Source: JAKFEE01 sp036675815 (GTDB taxonomy: Bacteria; Pseudomonadota; Alphaproteobacteria; Rhodospirillales; Magnetospirillaceae). Taken from it: a DNA stretch of 64,000 nt. The DNA is taken from assembly GCA_036675815.1 (NCBI GenBank), contig JAKFEE010000022.1, positions 186,001-250,000 on the forward strand, written 5' to 3'. A model generated the notes under the pieces. That model saw only the letters and a list, made by a program, of their open reading frames with translations, had not been told where the DNA came from and did no database searches. The translations under genes and the position numbers were made by a program. Positions 8,754 through 17,863 of the stretch are shown piece after piece (positions within the stretch are counted from its first letter, which is position 1; every line of letters starts with the position of its first letter).

Positions 8754-8984
8754 TCAGGCGGTGCGGTCGATGCGCACGCGCCAGACTTGCGGGCCGGATT
8801 CCAAGTAGTTCCAGGCGAAGCTACCGGGCCGCTCGGCATTGAATTGGTAATAGAGGGGCAGCGGGTCGTGGTCGTTCACCAATGTGAAGGACTGGCCCGG
8901 GGTGAGGCCGTCAAACGTTTGGAAGATCCGTGCGTGCCGCTCGCGCGGCATGATCTGACGGACATCGAGAGTGGTTTCGGTCAT
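8754..8984 (-). CDS. DUF2249 family protein
   Basis: A 76-residue protein covering the full DUF2249 domain: LDVRQIMPRERHARIFQTFD, then LTPGQSFTLVNDHDPLPLYYQ and a C-terminal WNYLESGPQVWRVRI. The family is TusA/SirA-like in size and recurs beside denitrification, NO-response and hemerythrin genes in proteobacteria; its chemistry is not established. The gene is a single unit with its own terminator downstream and an FNR-like dyad about 60 nt upstream of the start, which suggests low-oxygen or NO control. Confidence 0.85.
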   Translation of the reverse strand: MTETTLDVRQIMPRERHARIFQTFDGLTPGQSFTLVNDHDPLPLYYQFNAERPGSFAWNYLESGPQVWRVRIDRTA

Positions 8985-9044
8985 GGCTCAGTCCCTGGTG
9001 TCATCGGGTAGGCGCATGGTCGGGTATTGCGACGCGAACGATCT

Positions 9045-9058
9045 TTGCGCCATATCAA
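9045..9058 (-). promoter_or_regulatory. Possible FNR/Dnr-type site upstream of the DUF2249 gene
   Basis: The 14-mer TTGCGCCATATCAA has the FNR layout TTGAT-N4-ATCAA, with a perfect right half and three of five matches in the left half. It lies 60 nt upstream of the DUF2249 start, a plausible activator position. Only inspection supports it. Confidence 0.4.
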
Positions 9059-9267
9059 TGATCCGATAAAAACAGTCGGAAAAGCCCCGACGGCCCCGCG
9101 GCCCGTCTCGGGCTGGGTGCGGCTGGTCGGCGGCAAAGCGCCTGCGGCGAAAGCCCTAGCCGGCGATTCAAATTTTTTGTTCGACTTTGGTCATCAGGGT
9201 ACTTGCGGCGTCCGGGCAAAAGTTAAATAAGGGTCTCGGAACCGAGCTTACCCCGATGGAGAGCCGT

Positions 9268-10281
9268 ATGCCGGATACGATCGTTCTGCCGGCCGCCAAC
9301 GCGCTGACCGAGAAGGACATTGATCCTCTTCTCGATCTATCCGCCGAGGTGGCGCGCCTGCGTCGCGAACGAAATGCCATCATTCTTGCGCACTATTATC
9401 AGGATGGCGAAATCCAGGATCTTGCCGATTTCGTCGGCGATTCGCTCGACCTGTCGCGCAAGGCTGCGGCCACCGACGCCGAGGTCATCGTCTTCTGCGG
9501 CGTGCGCTTCATGGGGGAAGTGGCGAAGATCGTGTCGCCACAGAAGACGGTGCTCATCCCCGACGCCGAGGCGGGGTGCTCGCTGGAAGATTCCTGCCCG
9601 GCGGACGCCTTCAAGCTGTGGCGTGAGCAGCATCCCGGTCATGTCTCACTTACCTATGTGAACTGCTCGGCCGAGGTGAAGGCGTTGTCCGACATCATCG
9701 TGACCTCGTCCAATGCCGAGGCGATCATCAACCAGATTCCGGCCGACCAGCCGATTCTGTTTGCGCCCGATCGCCATCTCGGGGCCTATCTGCGCCGCAA
9801 GACCGGCCGCGACATGGTGCTGTGGCCGGGGACTTGCGTGGTGCACGAGACCTTCTCGGAAAAGGAGCTGGTGAAGCTCAAGGTGCGCCATCCGGCGGCC
9901 AAGATCGCGGCGCATCCCGAGTGCCCCGAGACCATCCTGAACCACGCCGACCACATCGGCTCGACCCGGTCGATCCTCGATTTCGTCGTCGGCGATGAGG
10001 CCGGCGAGTTCATCATCGCCACCGAGCCCCACATCATCCACCAGATGGAAAAGGCTGTGCCGGGCAAGCGCTTCATTCCAGCCCCCGGCGCCGACGGCGG
10101 CTGCAGCTGCTCCAATTGCCCGTTCATGGAGCTGAACACCTTGGAGAAGGTGTATCTGGCGCTCAAGAACGACGCGCCGCGCATCGAGATCCCCGAACTG
10201 CTGCGGGTGCGCGCCCTCAGGCCGCTCCAGCGCATGTTGGAGATGTCGACCACGATCCCCGTGCGAAATGCCGCAGAATAA
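9268..10281 (+). CDS. nadA: Quinolinate synthase A
   Basis: NadA condenses iminoaspartate with dihydroxyacetone phosphate to quinolinate using a [4Fe-4S] cluster. The 337-residue product has AIILAHYYQDGEIQDLADF and VGDSLDLSRKA near the N-terminus, and cysteines in VIVFCGVRFMGE, GTCVVHE and the C-terminal GGCSCSNCPFM, which supply the cluster ligands. The ATG at 9268 is preferred because GGAG lies about 6 nt upstream; the in-frame ATG at 9256 has no ribosome site. It is the first gene of nadA-nadC-nadB and overlaps nadC by 14 nt. Confidence 0.96.
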   Translation: MPDTIVLPAANALTEKDIDPLLDLSAEVARLRRERNAIILAHYYQDGEIQDLADFVGDSLDLSRKAAATDAEVIVFCGVRFMGEVAKIVSPQKTVLIPDAEAGCSLEDSCPADAFKLWREQHPGHVSLTYVNCSAEVKALSDIIVTSSNAEAIINQIPADQPILFAPDRHLGAYLRRKTGRDMVLWPGTCVVHETFSEKELVKLKVRHPAAKIAAHPECPETILNHADHIGSTRSILDFVVGDEAGEFIIATEPHIIHQMEKAVPGKRFIPAPGADGGCSCSNCPFMELNTLEKVYLALKNDAPRIEIPELLRVRALRPLQRMLEMSTTIPVRNAAE

Positions 10282-11122
10282 TCGGGTTCCTCCGCCGCAG
10301 GCGGCGGAGGTCGAACGCGTCATCGCGGCGGCCCTCGCCGAAGATGTCGGGCCAGGCGATCTCACCTCGCAGTGTGTCATCCCGGAAGGCCTGCAATTTC
10401 GCGGCGTCATGGCGGCGCGCGAGCCGATGGTCCTCGCGGGCCTCGACATTGCCGCCACGGTCTTTCGCCGGGTGGTGCCCCACGTACGGTGGACGGCATA
10501 CGCGGCCGACGGGGCAAAGGTCGTTGGCGGGACGGTGTTGGCCGAGGTGTCGGGACCGGCGCGCGGCCTGCTGACCGCCGAGCGTACGGCGCTCAATCTC
10601 CTCCAGCACCTGTCCGGTATCGCCACGCTGACGCGCAGCTATGTCGAGCGCATCGCCGGGACCGGCTGCACCTTGCTCGATACGCGGAAGACGGTCCCCG
10701 GCCTACGTCATCTGGCCAAGTACGCCACCCGCGTCGGTGGCGCCCGCAATCATCGCATGGGCCTCTACGACGCTATCCTGATCAAGGACAACCACATCGC
10801 CGTTTGTGGCGGGGTCGGCGAGGCCGTCCGGCGGGCCCGGGCCGCCGACGTTCCGGTCGAGGTCGAATGCGATGAACTCGACCAGGTCGGCGAGGCGGTG
10901 GCTGCCGGTGCCGACATCATCCTGCTCGACAACATGGCACCGGCCGTGTTGCGGCAAGCGGTTTCTCTGGTGGCGGGGCGGGCCAGGCTCGAGGCCTCGG
11001 GCGGGGTCAATCTCGACACCATCCGTGCGATCGCCGAGACCGGCGTCGACTTCGTCTCGGTCGGCCGCATCAGCCAGTCGGCGCAGGCGGTGGATATCGG
11101 CCTCGATTGGGGAACGCCATGA
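10268..11122 (+). CDS. nadC: Nicotinate-nucleotide pyrophosphorylase (carboxylating)
   Basis: NadC converts quinolinate and PRPP to nicotinate mononucleotide. The 284-residue product has the expected landmarks: LAEDVGPGDLTS, ERTALNLLQHLSGIAT, LLDTRKTVPGLRHLAKYA, GGARNHRMGLYDAILIKDNH, VEVECDELDQ and a C-terminal LEASGGVNLDTI with VGRISQSA. The start lies inside the end of nadA (14-nt overlap) and its stop overlaps the nadB start (ATGA), so all three enzymes of de novo NAD synthesis are made from one transcript. Confidence 0.96.
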   Translation: MPQNNRVPPPQAAEVERVIAAALAEDVGPGDLTSQCVIPEGLQFRGVMAAREPMVLAGLDIAATVFRRVVPHVRWTAYAADGAKVVGGTVLAEVSGPARGLLTAERTALNLLQHLSGIATLTRSYVERIAGTGCTLLDTRKTVPGLRHLAKYATRVGGARNHRMGLYDAILIKDNHIAVCGGVGEAVRRARAADVPVEVECDELDQVGEAVAAGADIILLDNMAPAVLRQAVSLVAGRARLEASGGVNLDTIRAIAETGVDFVSVGRISQSAQAVDIGLDWGTP

Positions 11123-12729
11123 CCGCCTTTGACGTGCTGGTCGTCGGAAGCGGCGGTGCCGGACTCACCGTGGCGCTGCAGCTTCCCCAATACCTGCGTG
11201 TTGGTGTGCTTTCCAAGGCGCCCCTGACCGAGGGCAGCACCTTTTACGCCCAGGGCGGCATTGCCGCCGTGCTCGATCAGGCGGACTCGTTCGAAGCACA
11301 TGTCGAGGATACGCTGATCGCCGGTGCCGGCCTTTGTGACCGGGACATCGTTCGCTTCGTCGTCGAGAACGCGCCTGCGGCCATCGGCCGGCTGGTCGAT
11401 TACGGCGTGCCCTTCACCCGCGCCGAGCCTGGCAGCGGGCTGGACTACCATCTGACGCGTGAGGGCGGCCATCGACACCGCCGCGTCATCCACTCCGCCG
11501 ACGCGACCGGGCGCGCCGTCGAGTTGAGCCTGGCCGAGCAGGTACGCCGGCGGCCGAACGTGACCGTGCTCGAGGGCAGAATGGCCGTCGACCTCATCGT
11601 CGGCACCGATCATCGTGGCCGCCCGCGGCGCTGCATCGGGCTCTATGCGCTCGACCTTGCGACGCGGCAGGTGGAGAGGATGGTGGCCAAAGCGGTGGTT
11701 CTGGCCACCGGCGGCGCCAGCAAGGCCTATCTCTACACCAGCAATCCCGATACCTGCACCGGCGACGGCATCGCCATGGCCTGGCGCGCCGGCTGCCGCG
11801 TCTCGAACATGGAGTTCGCCCAGTTTCATCCCACCTGCCTCTACCATTCCCAGGCCAAGTCGTTCTTGATCACCGAGGCGGTGCGCGGCGAAGGGGGGCG
11901 GCTGGTGCTGCCGGACGGCAGCCGGTTCATGGACCGGTTCGATTCGCGGGCGGAGCTGGCGCCGCGCGACATCGTCGCCCGCGCCATCGACCACGAGATC
12001 AAACGGCTGGGCATCGACTGCGTTTACCTCGACATCAGCCACAAGCCGGCCGATTTCATCCGTGAGCATTTCCCGACCGTGTACGAGCGCTGCCGGGAGT
12101 TGGGCATCGACATGACCAAGGAGCCGGTGCCGGTCGTACCCGCCGCACATTATACGTGTGGCGGCATCGTCATCGACCGTGCCGGCCGCGCCGACCTCGA
12201 CGGCCTCTACGCGGTGGGCGAGGCGGCGTGCACCGGCCTGCACGGGGCCAACCGCATGGCCAGCAATTCGCTCCTCGAATGTTTCGTGTTCGGGGCCGCG
12301 GTGGCGGCAGACATTGCCGAGCGATGGGCCGACCTGCCGGAGCCCCCGGTGGTGGCGCCATGGGACGAGAGCTGGGTCACCGACTCCCACGACGAGGTGG
12401 TGGTCTCGCACAACTGGGACGAGCTGCGCCGGTTCATGTGGGATTACGTCGGCATCGTACGCACGACCAAGCGACTGAAACGAGCGAAGCGCCGTGTCGA
12501 CCTGTTGCTGGGCGAAATCCACGAATACTACGGCAGCTTCTTCGTCACGAAGGATCTGTTGGAACTGCGCAATCTGGCGGTCGTCTCCGATCTGATCATC
12601 CGCTCGGCGCTTGAGCGCAAGGAGAGCCGCGGGCTGCATTACAGCCTCGACTACCCCTGGGCCACACCCGGTAGCGTCGGATCGGCGACGGTCCTCGTGC
12701 CGGGCAACTATGCCCGGCGTTGGGACTAA
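11119..12729 (+). CDS. nadB: L-aspartate oxidase
   Basis: NadB is a flavoprotein that oxidises L-aspartate to iminoaspartate, the substrate of NadA. The 536-residue product has the FAD dinucleotide motif VVGSGGAGLTVAL, the STFYAQGGIAAV segment, HTCGG-like AAHYTCGGIVID, and GANRMASNSLLECFVFGAA near the FAD C-terminal site, then a helical C-terminal domain. The ATG at 11119 couples it to nadC through ATGA. It ends 8 nt before a convergent chemoreceptor gene. Confidence 0.96.
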   Translation: MTAFDVLVVGSGGAGLTVALQLPQYLRVGVLSKAPLTEGSTFYAQGGIAAVLDQADSFEAHVEDTLIAGAGLCDRDIVRFVVENAPAAIGRLVDYGVPFTRAEPGSGLDYHLTREGGHRHRRVIHSADATGRAVELSLAEQVRRRPNVTVLEGRMAVDLIVGTDHRGRPRRCIGLYALDLATRQVERMVAKAVVLATGGASKAYLYTSNPDTCTGDGIAMAWRAGCRVSNMEFAQFHPTCLYHSQAKSFLITEAVRGEGGRLVLPDGSRFMDRFDSRAELAPRDIVARAIDHEIKRLGIDCVYLDISHKPADFIREHFPTVYERCRELGIDMTKEPVPVVPAAHYTCGGIVIDRAGRADLDGLYAVGEAACTGLHGANRMASNSLLECFVFGAAVAADIAERWADLPEPPVVAPWDESWVTDSHDEVVVSHNWDELRRFMWDYVGIVRTTKRLKRAKRRVDLLLGEIHEYYGSFFVTKDLLELRNLAVVSDLIIRSALERKESRGLHYSLDYPWATPGSVGSATVLVPGNYARRWD

Positions 12730-12736
12730 GGCGGAC

Positions 12737-14158
12737 CTAGCGATAGGCGACGCGCAGGCCGCCCCAGTGGCGGCCCTGCACCATGATCGGTGCCGAGACG
12801 TCCTTCATCATCACGAATTGGCCGCCACCCATGTCGCGGCGATAGCTCTGCAGCAGGAACGGGCGCATGTTGCGTGCCGCGGCAAGGCCGGTGCGATCGT
12901 TGAACATGCGGCGGTTACGGCTGTAGACGGCATTTTTCTTGGGGTCCGGCCCCTGTGGCTGTGAGAACTGGGTGTTGTGTGTGGGCAGGAAGCCATTGCG
13001 GTCGACGGCGCAGCACAAAGCGATCTTTTCGTGGGCCCCAAGTAGGGGCTCCTGGATCGCGGGCAGCACCTGGTCGGTGAAGGCGACGAACCGGGTCATA
13101 TGCTGCTGTGGGTTGGAGCCCTCGATCGGGGCGTAGTTTTCGTCGAACAGATCGCTCATCGTGATCCGACCGCTGGCGACGGCCTCTTCAAATACCGCCT
13201 GCACCTTCGCCGCCCCCTCCACAGCCAGCTCGATGAACGGGGTATCGTGGGTGCGGCGGCCGCTTTCCGCGATGAACCCGATCAGACGCTCGCTGCTGTT
13301 CAACACGGTGACGATGCGATCGTCGGCAACCTTGAGGTTGCTGCCGGTCAGAGTCACGCCGTCGACGAATTTGTCGATGTCGCGCATGACCTCGTTGCAT
13401 TGATCCAGGGTCTCGGCTGCGGCTTGCGAGATCTCGGACACGCGCGCTTCGACCGTCTGGATGGCGTTGCCGAAGGTGGCCACCGCTTCGTTGATGCTCC
13501 CGACGCCGGTCCCGACCGAGTCGGCCGTCGAAGCGGTCTCGGTGCTGACGCTGATCAATTCGGTGACGTGGCTCGACAAGGCGTTGACGGTGCTGTCGAT
13601 GCCGGTGGTGGCATCGCCGGCTTGGCGCGCCAAGGTCTTCACCTCGGTGGCAACGACGGCAAAGCCCTTGCCCGCCTCGCCGGCACGGGCCGCCTCGATG
13701 GTGGCGTTCAGCGCGAGCAGGTTTGTCTGGCGGGCGATGGTCTGGATGCTGCGCGACATGCTGCGCACGTCGCCCAGGGAGTTCTCGAGCGTGCCCAGCC
13801 GCCGTTCCATGCCCTCGACATCGCCGACCAGACGTTGCACGTCCGAAACCGCCGCGGCGATGGTTTGCTGCGACTGATTGCTGCGCGCGGCCGCATCCTC
13901 GGTGATGTGGTTCGTTTCCCGGGCTGCCGTATCGATCTCGACAATGGCACGCGCCATGGCCGCGGCGATCTCCTTGAGCTGCCCGAACAGCACCTCCTGG
14001 TGCTTCACGAATCGCGCCACGCCCTCGATACTGCCGGCAATGTCGGCCACTTCCAAGGCCAGTTCTTGGACCTTCAACAAGACGTCGGCGGCAAACGCAT
14101 CCACCTCGTCACTGTTGGGAGAGTGCTCGATTGTTGTCTCCGGTTTGGCTTGAGACAC
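12737..14158 (-). CDS. Soluble methyl-accepting chemotaxis-like protein with C-terminal sensor domain
   Basis: A 473-residue protein with no membrane segment. Residues about 60-290 form the MCP signalling coiled coil, with the conserved hairpin tip region IARQTNLLALNATIEAARAG followed by KGFAVVATEVKTLARQ. The C-terminal 170 residues (FDENYAPIEGS, HMTRFVAF, FLPTHNTQFSQ, NRRMFNDRTG, HWGGLRVAY) look like a Cache/PAS-type ligand domain common in alphaproteobacterial receptors. The order is inverted relative to classical receptors. It starts with GTG behind GGGAGG. It lies downstream of a STAS gene, possibly in one transcript. The ligand is unknown. Confidence 0.88.
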   Translation of the reverse strand: MSQAKPETTIEHSPNSDEVDAFAADVLLKVQELALEVADIAGSIEGVARFVKHQEVLFGQLKEIAAAMARAIVEIDTAARETNHITEDAAARSNQSQQTIAAAVSDVQRLVGDVEGMERRLGTLENSLGDVRSMSRSIQTIARQTNLLALNATIEAARAGEAGKGFAVVATEVKTLARQAGDATTGIDSTVNALSSHVTELISVSTETASTADSVGTGVGSINEAVATFGNAIQTVEARVSEISQAAAETLDQCNEVMRDIDKFVDGVTLTGSNLKVADDRIVTVLNSSERLIGFIAESGRRTHDTPFIELAVEGAAKVQAVFEEAVASGRITMSDLFDENYAPIEGSNPQQHMTRFVAFTDQVLPAIQEPLLGAHEKIALCCAVDRNGFLPTHNTQFSQPQGPDPKKNAVYSRNRRMFNDRTGLAAARNMRPFLLQSYRRDMGGGQFVMMKDVSAPIMVQGRHWGGLRVAYR

Positions 14159-14306
14159 TTCTGACCTCCCTTTGATTATTGTTGTATTTCCCCAATGCGG
14201 GAATCGGCTGGCGTCAGCGACATGACGACCGAGTGCGGCCTAGTGTCGAGCCAACACCGCGCCCCGCGAAATGCCGGGCGGGCTGGGGAAGCGCCCCGGT
14301 CGGCCG

Positions 14307-14612
14307 TCAGGCCTCGATGGTGAACAGTGTTTCAAACTTGCTCGATGTGAATATTTTTTGCACCTGACCGCGCGGGTGGCGCAGTATCACGTCGGCTTTT
14401 TTTTGCTCCGCGGTATCGCGGACGATGAGCAGCATACCGAGACCGGCAGAATCGATGAATTCCACATTGTTCAACTCGAAGACCAGTGTCTGTGCCGCCG
14501 ATTCGGCGAGGCGGGACATGATGCTGCGAAACGAGGGGTGGTCGGCATAGGTGACTTGGCCCCGCAGTTTCACTTCAATGATCCCAGGGCGCTCCTCGGT
14601 TTCGTACTGCAT
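14307..14612 (-). CDS. STAS-domain anti-sigma factor antagonist-like protein
   Basis: A 101-residue single-domain STAS protein. The motif NNVEFIDSAGLGMLLIV contains the Ser that is phosphorylated in SpoIIAA-type antagonists (DSAGLG). Such proteins switch partner kinases or act as scaffold regulators; no cognate RsbW-type kinase is nearby. The neighbour downstream is a soluble chemoreceptor-like protein on the same strand (148-nt gap), so a role in a sensory output shared with it is possible but not shown. Confidence 0.85.
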   Translation of the reverse strand: MQYETEERPGIIEVKLRGQVTYADHPSFRSIMSRLAESAAQTLVFELNNVEFIDSAGLGMLLIVRDTAEQKKADVILRHPRGQVQKIFTSSKFETLFTIEA

Positions 14613-14681
14613 TGGACGCTCCCGTTACAGAACAAGGTCTTGCCTATTGGCCCAGGCGGCTGGCATGAACCATATCCTACC

Positions 14682-14687
14682 TATAAT
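14682..14687 (+). promoter_or_regulatory. Possible -10 hexamer of the phytoene-synthase-like gene
   Basis: A perfect TATAAT 35 nt upstream of the GTG start at 14723. No good -35 hexamer is found at the usual spacing, so this is a weak promoter call. Confidence 0.35.
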
Positions 14688-14722
14688 GGCGAGCCAAGGC
14701 CCGCGCTAAGATTGAGTCCCCG

Positions 14723-15565
14723 GTGAGCGCCTCTCTCTCGTACGTTGCAGATCTCGTCAAAAAATTTGATCGCGATCGATTCGCGACCGCGATGTTTGCA
14801 CCGGCCGACCGACGCGATGCGTTGTTTGCCCTTTATGCGTTTAACCTGGAGATCGCCAGAATCCGCGAAAGCGTCCGCGAGCCGATGCTGGGGCAGATCA
14901 GACTGCAGTGGTGGCGCGACGTCCTCGACCGGCTAGCCAAAGGCGATGCCGCGCCGGCCCATCCTGTCGCCGAACCGCTCGGCGAGGCCGTACAGTGCTT
15001 TTCCTTGAGCCATGGCGAGTTCGAGCGACTATTGGAGGCACGCGAGGCCGATCTCGACGACGCGCCGCCATCGACCCTGGCGGCACTAGAGCGATACGCC
15101 GACGATACCGCCGGCACCGTAACGCGCCTGGCCGTGGAAGTCCTGGATGTTCGCGAGTCGAATGCCATGTGCGCCGCTCGCCATGTCGGCATCGCATGGG
15201 CCTTGGCCGGCCTGTTGCGGGCGGTGCCGTTTCATGCCGTGGCCGGGCGGCTCTACCTGCCGCAGGAGCTGCTCGAAGGCCATGGCGTCACCGCTTCGCA
15301 GATATTGTCGGGAGCATCGTCGCCCGAGTTGTGCGCCGTAGCGGCCGAGGTTGCGGGGCGCGCTCGCCATCACATCGCAGCCGCCCGGGAACTGCGCCGC
15401 GATGTGCCGCGCCGGGCGGTTGCGGCGCTGCTGCCGGCGACTCTGGCCAGCCGATATCTAACGATGCTGCAGCGTCATCACCACGACCCATTCGCCGCAG
15501 GATGGGCGGCGCCGCGGCCGCAGCCGCTGCGCCTGTCGCTGGCGGCACTTTTGGGGCGTTACTAG
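14723..15565 (+). CDS. Squalene/phytoene synthase-like protein (NDUFAF6 type)
   Basis: A 280-residue protein of the squalene/phytoene synthase fold, starting at GTG. Seen are FAPADRRDALFALYAFNLEIA, IRLQWWRDVLDRL (which replaces the catalytic DxxxD of true synthases) and YLPQELLEGHGV. The closest described relatives are mitochondrial NDUFAF6 (complex I assembly) and its alphaproteobacterial homologues, which lack the full set of Mg-binding aspartates. An isoprenoid-condensing role is therefore doubtful. Its neighbour 56 nt downstream is an alpha/beta hydrolase on the same strand. Confidence 0.8.
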   Translation: MSASLSYVADLVKKFDRDRFATAMFAPADRRDALFALYAFNLEIARIRESVREPMLGQIRLQWWRDVLDRLAKGDAAPAHPVAEPLGEAVQCFSLSHGEFERLLEAREADLDDAPPSTLAALERYADDTAGTVTRLAVEVLDVRESNAMCAARHVGIAWALAGLLRAVPFHAVAGRLYLPQELLEGHGVTASQILSGASSPELCAVAAEVAGRARHHIAAARELRRDVPRRAVAALLPATLASRYLTMLQRHHHDPFAAGWAAPRPQPLRLSLAALLGRY

Positions 15566-15621
15566 GAAAACCGGACTCGGTGCGTGAGCGTATCGGGGCA
15601 ATTTACGAGGGGGAGGAACCA

Positions 15622-16530
15622 GTGCGCAGATTGGCAATAGTTATGATGGGCCTACTCATTGGTGGCAGTGCCTTGGCCGAAGAGGTGACGACGGTGCATG
15701 AAGGCCGCCGGCTGGTGGCCGAGGCGACCTTGGCACCCGGCAAGACCTGGGCCGACAATGCCGTGCTTCTTGTCCACGGAACCATGGCCCACAAGGATCA
15801 GGAGACGATCCGAACCCTGCGCGAATTGCTCAAGGAGCGCGGGTTGAACACCCTCGCCATCAATCTCAGCCTCGGCCTCTCCGATCGCCGCGGCCCTTAC
15901 GAGTGCAGCGTGCCGCACAAGCATCGCCACGTAGAGGCGCTCCTCGACATCGGCGTGTGGCTGAAATACCTGCAGGGGCAGGGGGCTCAGCGGGTGTCCC
16001 TGATGGGCCATTCGCGCGGTGCCGCCCAGGTGGCGTGGTACATGTTCGAAAAGCCGAAGGTCGAGTTTCTGGGGCCAGCGGTGCTGCTGGCGCCGATGAC
16101 GTGGGACAAGGACCGCGAAGCCAAGCGTTACCAACAGCGCTTCGGCCACGGTTTCGAGGAGACGCTGAAACAGGCGCAGGACATGGTCAAGATGGCCCAT
16201 GGGCCGGATTTCCTGCCCGAGCCGGTCGATTTCCTGACTTGTCCCAAGGCGAAGGTCACGGCCTTTGCCTTCATGGACTACTACATCAACGATCTACGCA
16301 AGGACACGCCGGCGATTCTGGCGGGAATCGCGCGCCCGGTTCTTGTGATCGCCGCCGCCAATGATGAAGTGGCGCCGGATCTCGTTGAGAAGGTGCAAGC
16401 CCGCCGCCTGGCCCATGTCGAGTTGAAGGTGATCGACGGTGCCGATCACTTCTTCCACGATCTGGCGGCCGAGGAGGCGGCGGACGCCGCCGCGGAATTC
16501 CTTAGGGAGAAGTTAAAGGACCCGTCGTAG
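15622..16530 (+). CDS. Secreted alpha/beta hydrolase
   Basis: A 302-residue protein. The GTG at 15622 was chosen because GGGAGG lies 6 nt upstream and a signal peptide follows (hydrophobic residues 5-18, ending ALAE). The alpha/beta hydrolase core shows VLLVHGTMAHKDQ (oxyanion strand), LMGHSRGAAQVA with the nucleophile Ser in GHSRG, and a late GADHFFHDLA with the likely catalytic His. The substrate is unknown. Its 3' end overlaps the convergent trmFO gene by 29 nt. Confidence 0.8.
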   Translation: MRRLAIVMMGLLIGGSALAEEVTTVHEGRRLVAEATLAPGKTWADNAVLLVHGTMAHKDQETIRTLRELLKERGLNTLAINLSLGLSDRRGPYECSVPHKHRHVEALLDIGVWLKYLQGQGAQRVSLMGHSRGAAQVAWYMFEKPKVEFLGPAVLLAPMTWDKDREAKRYQQRFGHGFEETLKQAQDMVKMAHGPDFLPEPVDFLTCPKAKVTAFAFMDYYINDLRKDTPAILAGIARPVLVIAAANDEVAPDLVEKVQARRLAHVELKVIDGADHFFHDLAAEEAADAAAEFLREKLKDPS

Positions 16531-17863
16531 CGGCAAGCCACGCCTGGAGATCGGCGAGGGCGCGGCGGCTGTAAAGCCGCTTGCGCTCTCGGCCGCGCAC
16601 CGGCCGTCCGCGCGCGTCCAGTTCGGCCTCGACCGGCGGAAACAGGCCGAAATTGACGTTCATCGGCTGAAACGTCTCGGCGACGGCGCCACCGGTGATA
16701 TGGGCCAGCAATGCGCCCAATGCGGTGGTCGCCGGCGGCGCCGGCAGTGGCTGATCGGTGCGTTCGGCGGCGGCGAAACGCCCGGCCAGCAGCCCGACGG
16801 CGGCACTCTCGACATAGCCTTCGCAGCCGGTGATCTGCCCGGCAAAACGCAGGCGTGACTGCGCCTTGAGGCGCAGGGTCGCGTCCAAGAGACGGGGACT
16901 GTTCAGGAACGTGTTGCGGTGGATGCCGCCCAGGCGGGCGAACTCGGCGCGTTCGAGGCCTGGAATCGTCCTGAACACGCGCGACTGCTCGCCGTGACGC
17001 AGCTTCGTCTGGAAGCCGACCATGTTGTAGAGCGTGCCCAGCGCATTGTCCTGGCGCAGTTGGACCACCGCATGGGGGCGCTTGCCGGTGCGCGGATCGC
17101 GCAGCCCGACCGGCTTCATCGGCCCGAACGACAGGGTTTCGCGGCCGCGCTCGGCCATCACCTCGATGGGCAGGCAGCCCTCGAAATACGGGGTGTCCTT
17201 CTCGAAATCGTGGAATGGCACCTTTTCGGCGGCCAAGAGCGCATCGATGAACGCGTCGTATTGCTCACGCGACAATGGGCAATTGATATAGTCGGCGCCT
17301 TCGCCCTTGTCATAGCGCGACTGGAACCAGGCAACCTCGAAATCGATCGAGTCCTTGTGAACGATCGGTGCGATGGCATCGAAGAATGCCAGGGAGTCGG
17401 TGTCGGTGATCTCGGCCACGGCCTGGGCCAGGGCCGGCGACGTCAGCGGCCCGGTGGCGATGATCACGGACTCCCACTCGGCAGGGGGTAAGGCGGTAAT
17501 CTCCTCACGCACCACCTCGATCAGCGGATGCTCGAGCATCGCCGTCTGGATGGCCGTGGCAAAGGCGTCTCGGTCGACGGCTAAGGCGGCACCTGCCGGA
17601 ACCCGGTGGGCATCGGCACTGCGCATGATGAGCGAATCGCAGCGACGCATTTCCTCATGCAGCAGGCCGACGGCATTGTACTCGGCATCGTCCGACCGCA
17701 GCGAGTTGGAGCACACCAGTTCGGCCAGGGTTCCGCTGGCGTGGGCACCAGTGCTTGCGTGCGGCCGCATTTCGTGCAGGGCCACGGAAATGCCGCAGCT
17801 TGCCGCCTGCCATGCCGCCTCACAGCCCGCCAGGCCGCCGCCAATAACATGGATCGTTTTCAT
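16502..17863 (-). CDS. trmFO: Folate/FAD-dependent tRNA (uracil-54-C5)-methyltransferase
   Basis: TrmFO makes 5-methyluridine at T-loop position 54 using methylenetetrahydrofolate and FAD. The product (453 residues from the ATG at 17863) opens with the FAD motif IHVIGGGLAGCEAAWQAA, contains ELVCSNSLRSDDAEYNAVGL (catalytic Cys segment), QLRQDNALGTLYNMVGFQTK, GQITGCEGYVESAAVGLLAG and NVNFGLFPPVE near the end. All are TrmFO hallmarks. A longer start at 17872 adds three residues; 17863 places the FAD strand at the usual position. It stands alone, divergent from the DUF4170 gene. Confidence 0.95.
   Translation of the reverse strand: MKTIHVIGGGLAGCEAAWQAASCGISVALHEMRPHASTGAHASGTLAELVCSNSLRSDDAEYNAVGLLHEEMRRCDSLIMRSADAHRVPAGAALAVDRDAFATAIQTAMLEHPLIEVVREEITALPPAEWESVIIATGPLTSPALAQAVAEITDTDSLAFFDAIAPIVHKDSIDFEVAWFQSRYDKGEGADYINCPLSREQYDAFIDALLAAEKVPFHDFEKDTPYFEGCLPIEVMAERGRETLSFGPMKPVGLRDPRTGKRPHAVVQLRQDNALGTLYNMVGFQTKLRHGEQSRVFRTIPGLERAEFARLGGIHRNTFLNSPRLLDATLRLKAQSRLRFAGQITGCEGYVESAAVGLLAGRFAAAERTDQPLPAPPATTALGALLAHITGGAVAETFQPMNVNFGLFPPVEAELDARGRPVRGRERKRLYSRRALADLQAWLAATTGPLTSP

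Noticed and set aside
8396..8839. Minus-strand open frame overlapping the DUF2249 gene
   Set aside because: It overlaps a real gene out of frame and passes through its terminator hairpin.
10765..12639. Long minus-strand frame opposite nadC and nadB
   Set aside because: High-GC shadow of two certain genes on the other strand. The same applies to the plus-strand frames at 1538-2872 and 19827-21149.
14908..15621. Long N-terminal extension of the alpha/beta hydrolase frame across the phytoene-synthase-like gene
   Set aside because: It lies out of frame inside another convincing gene, is Arg-rich shadow sequence, and the GTG at 15622 has a ribosome site and signal peptide.
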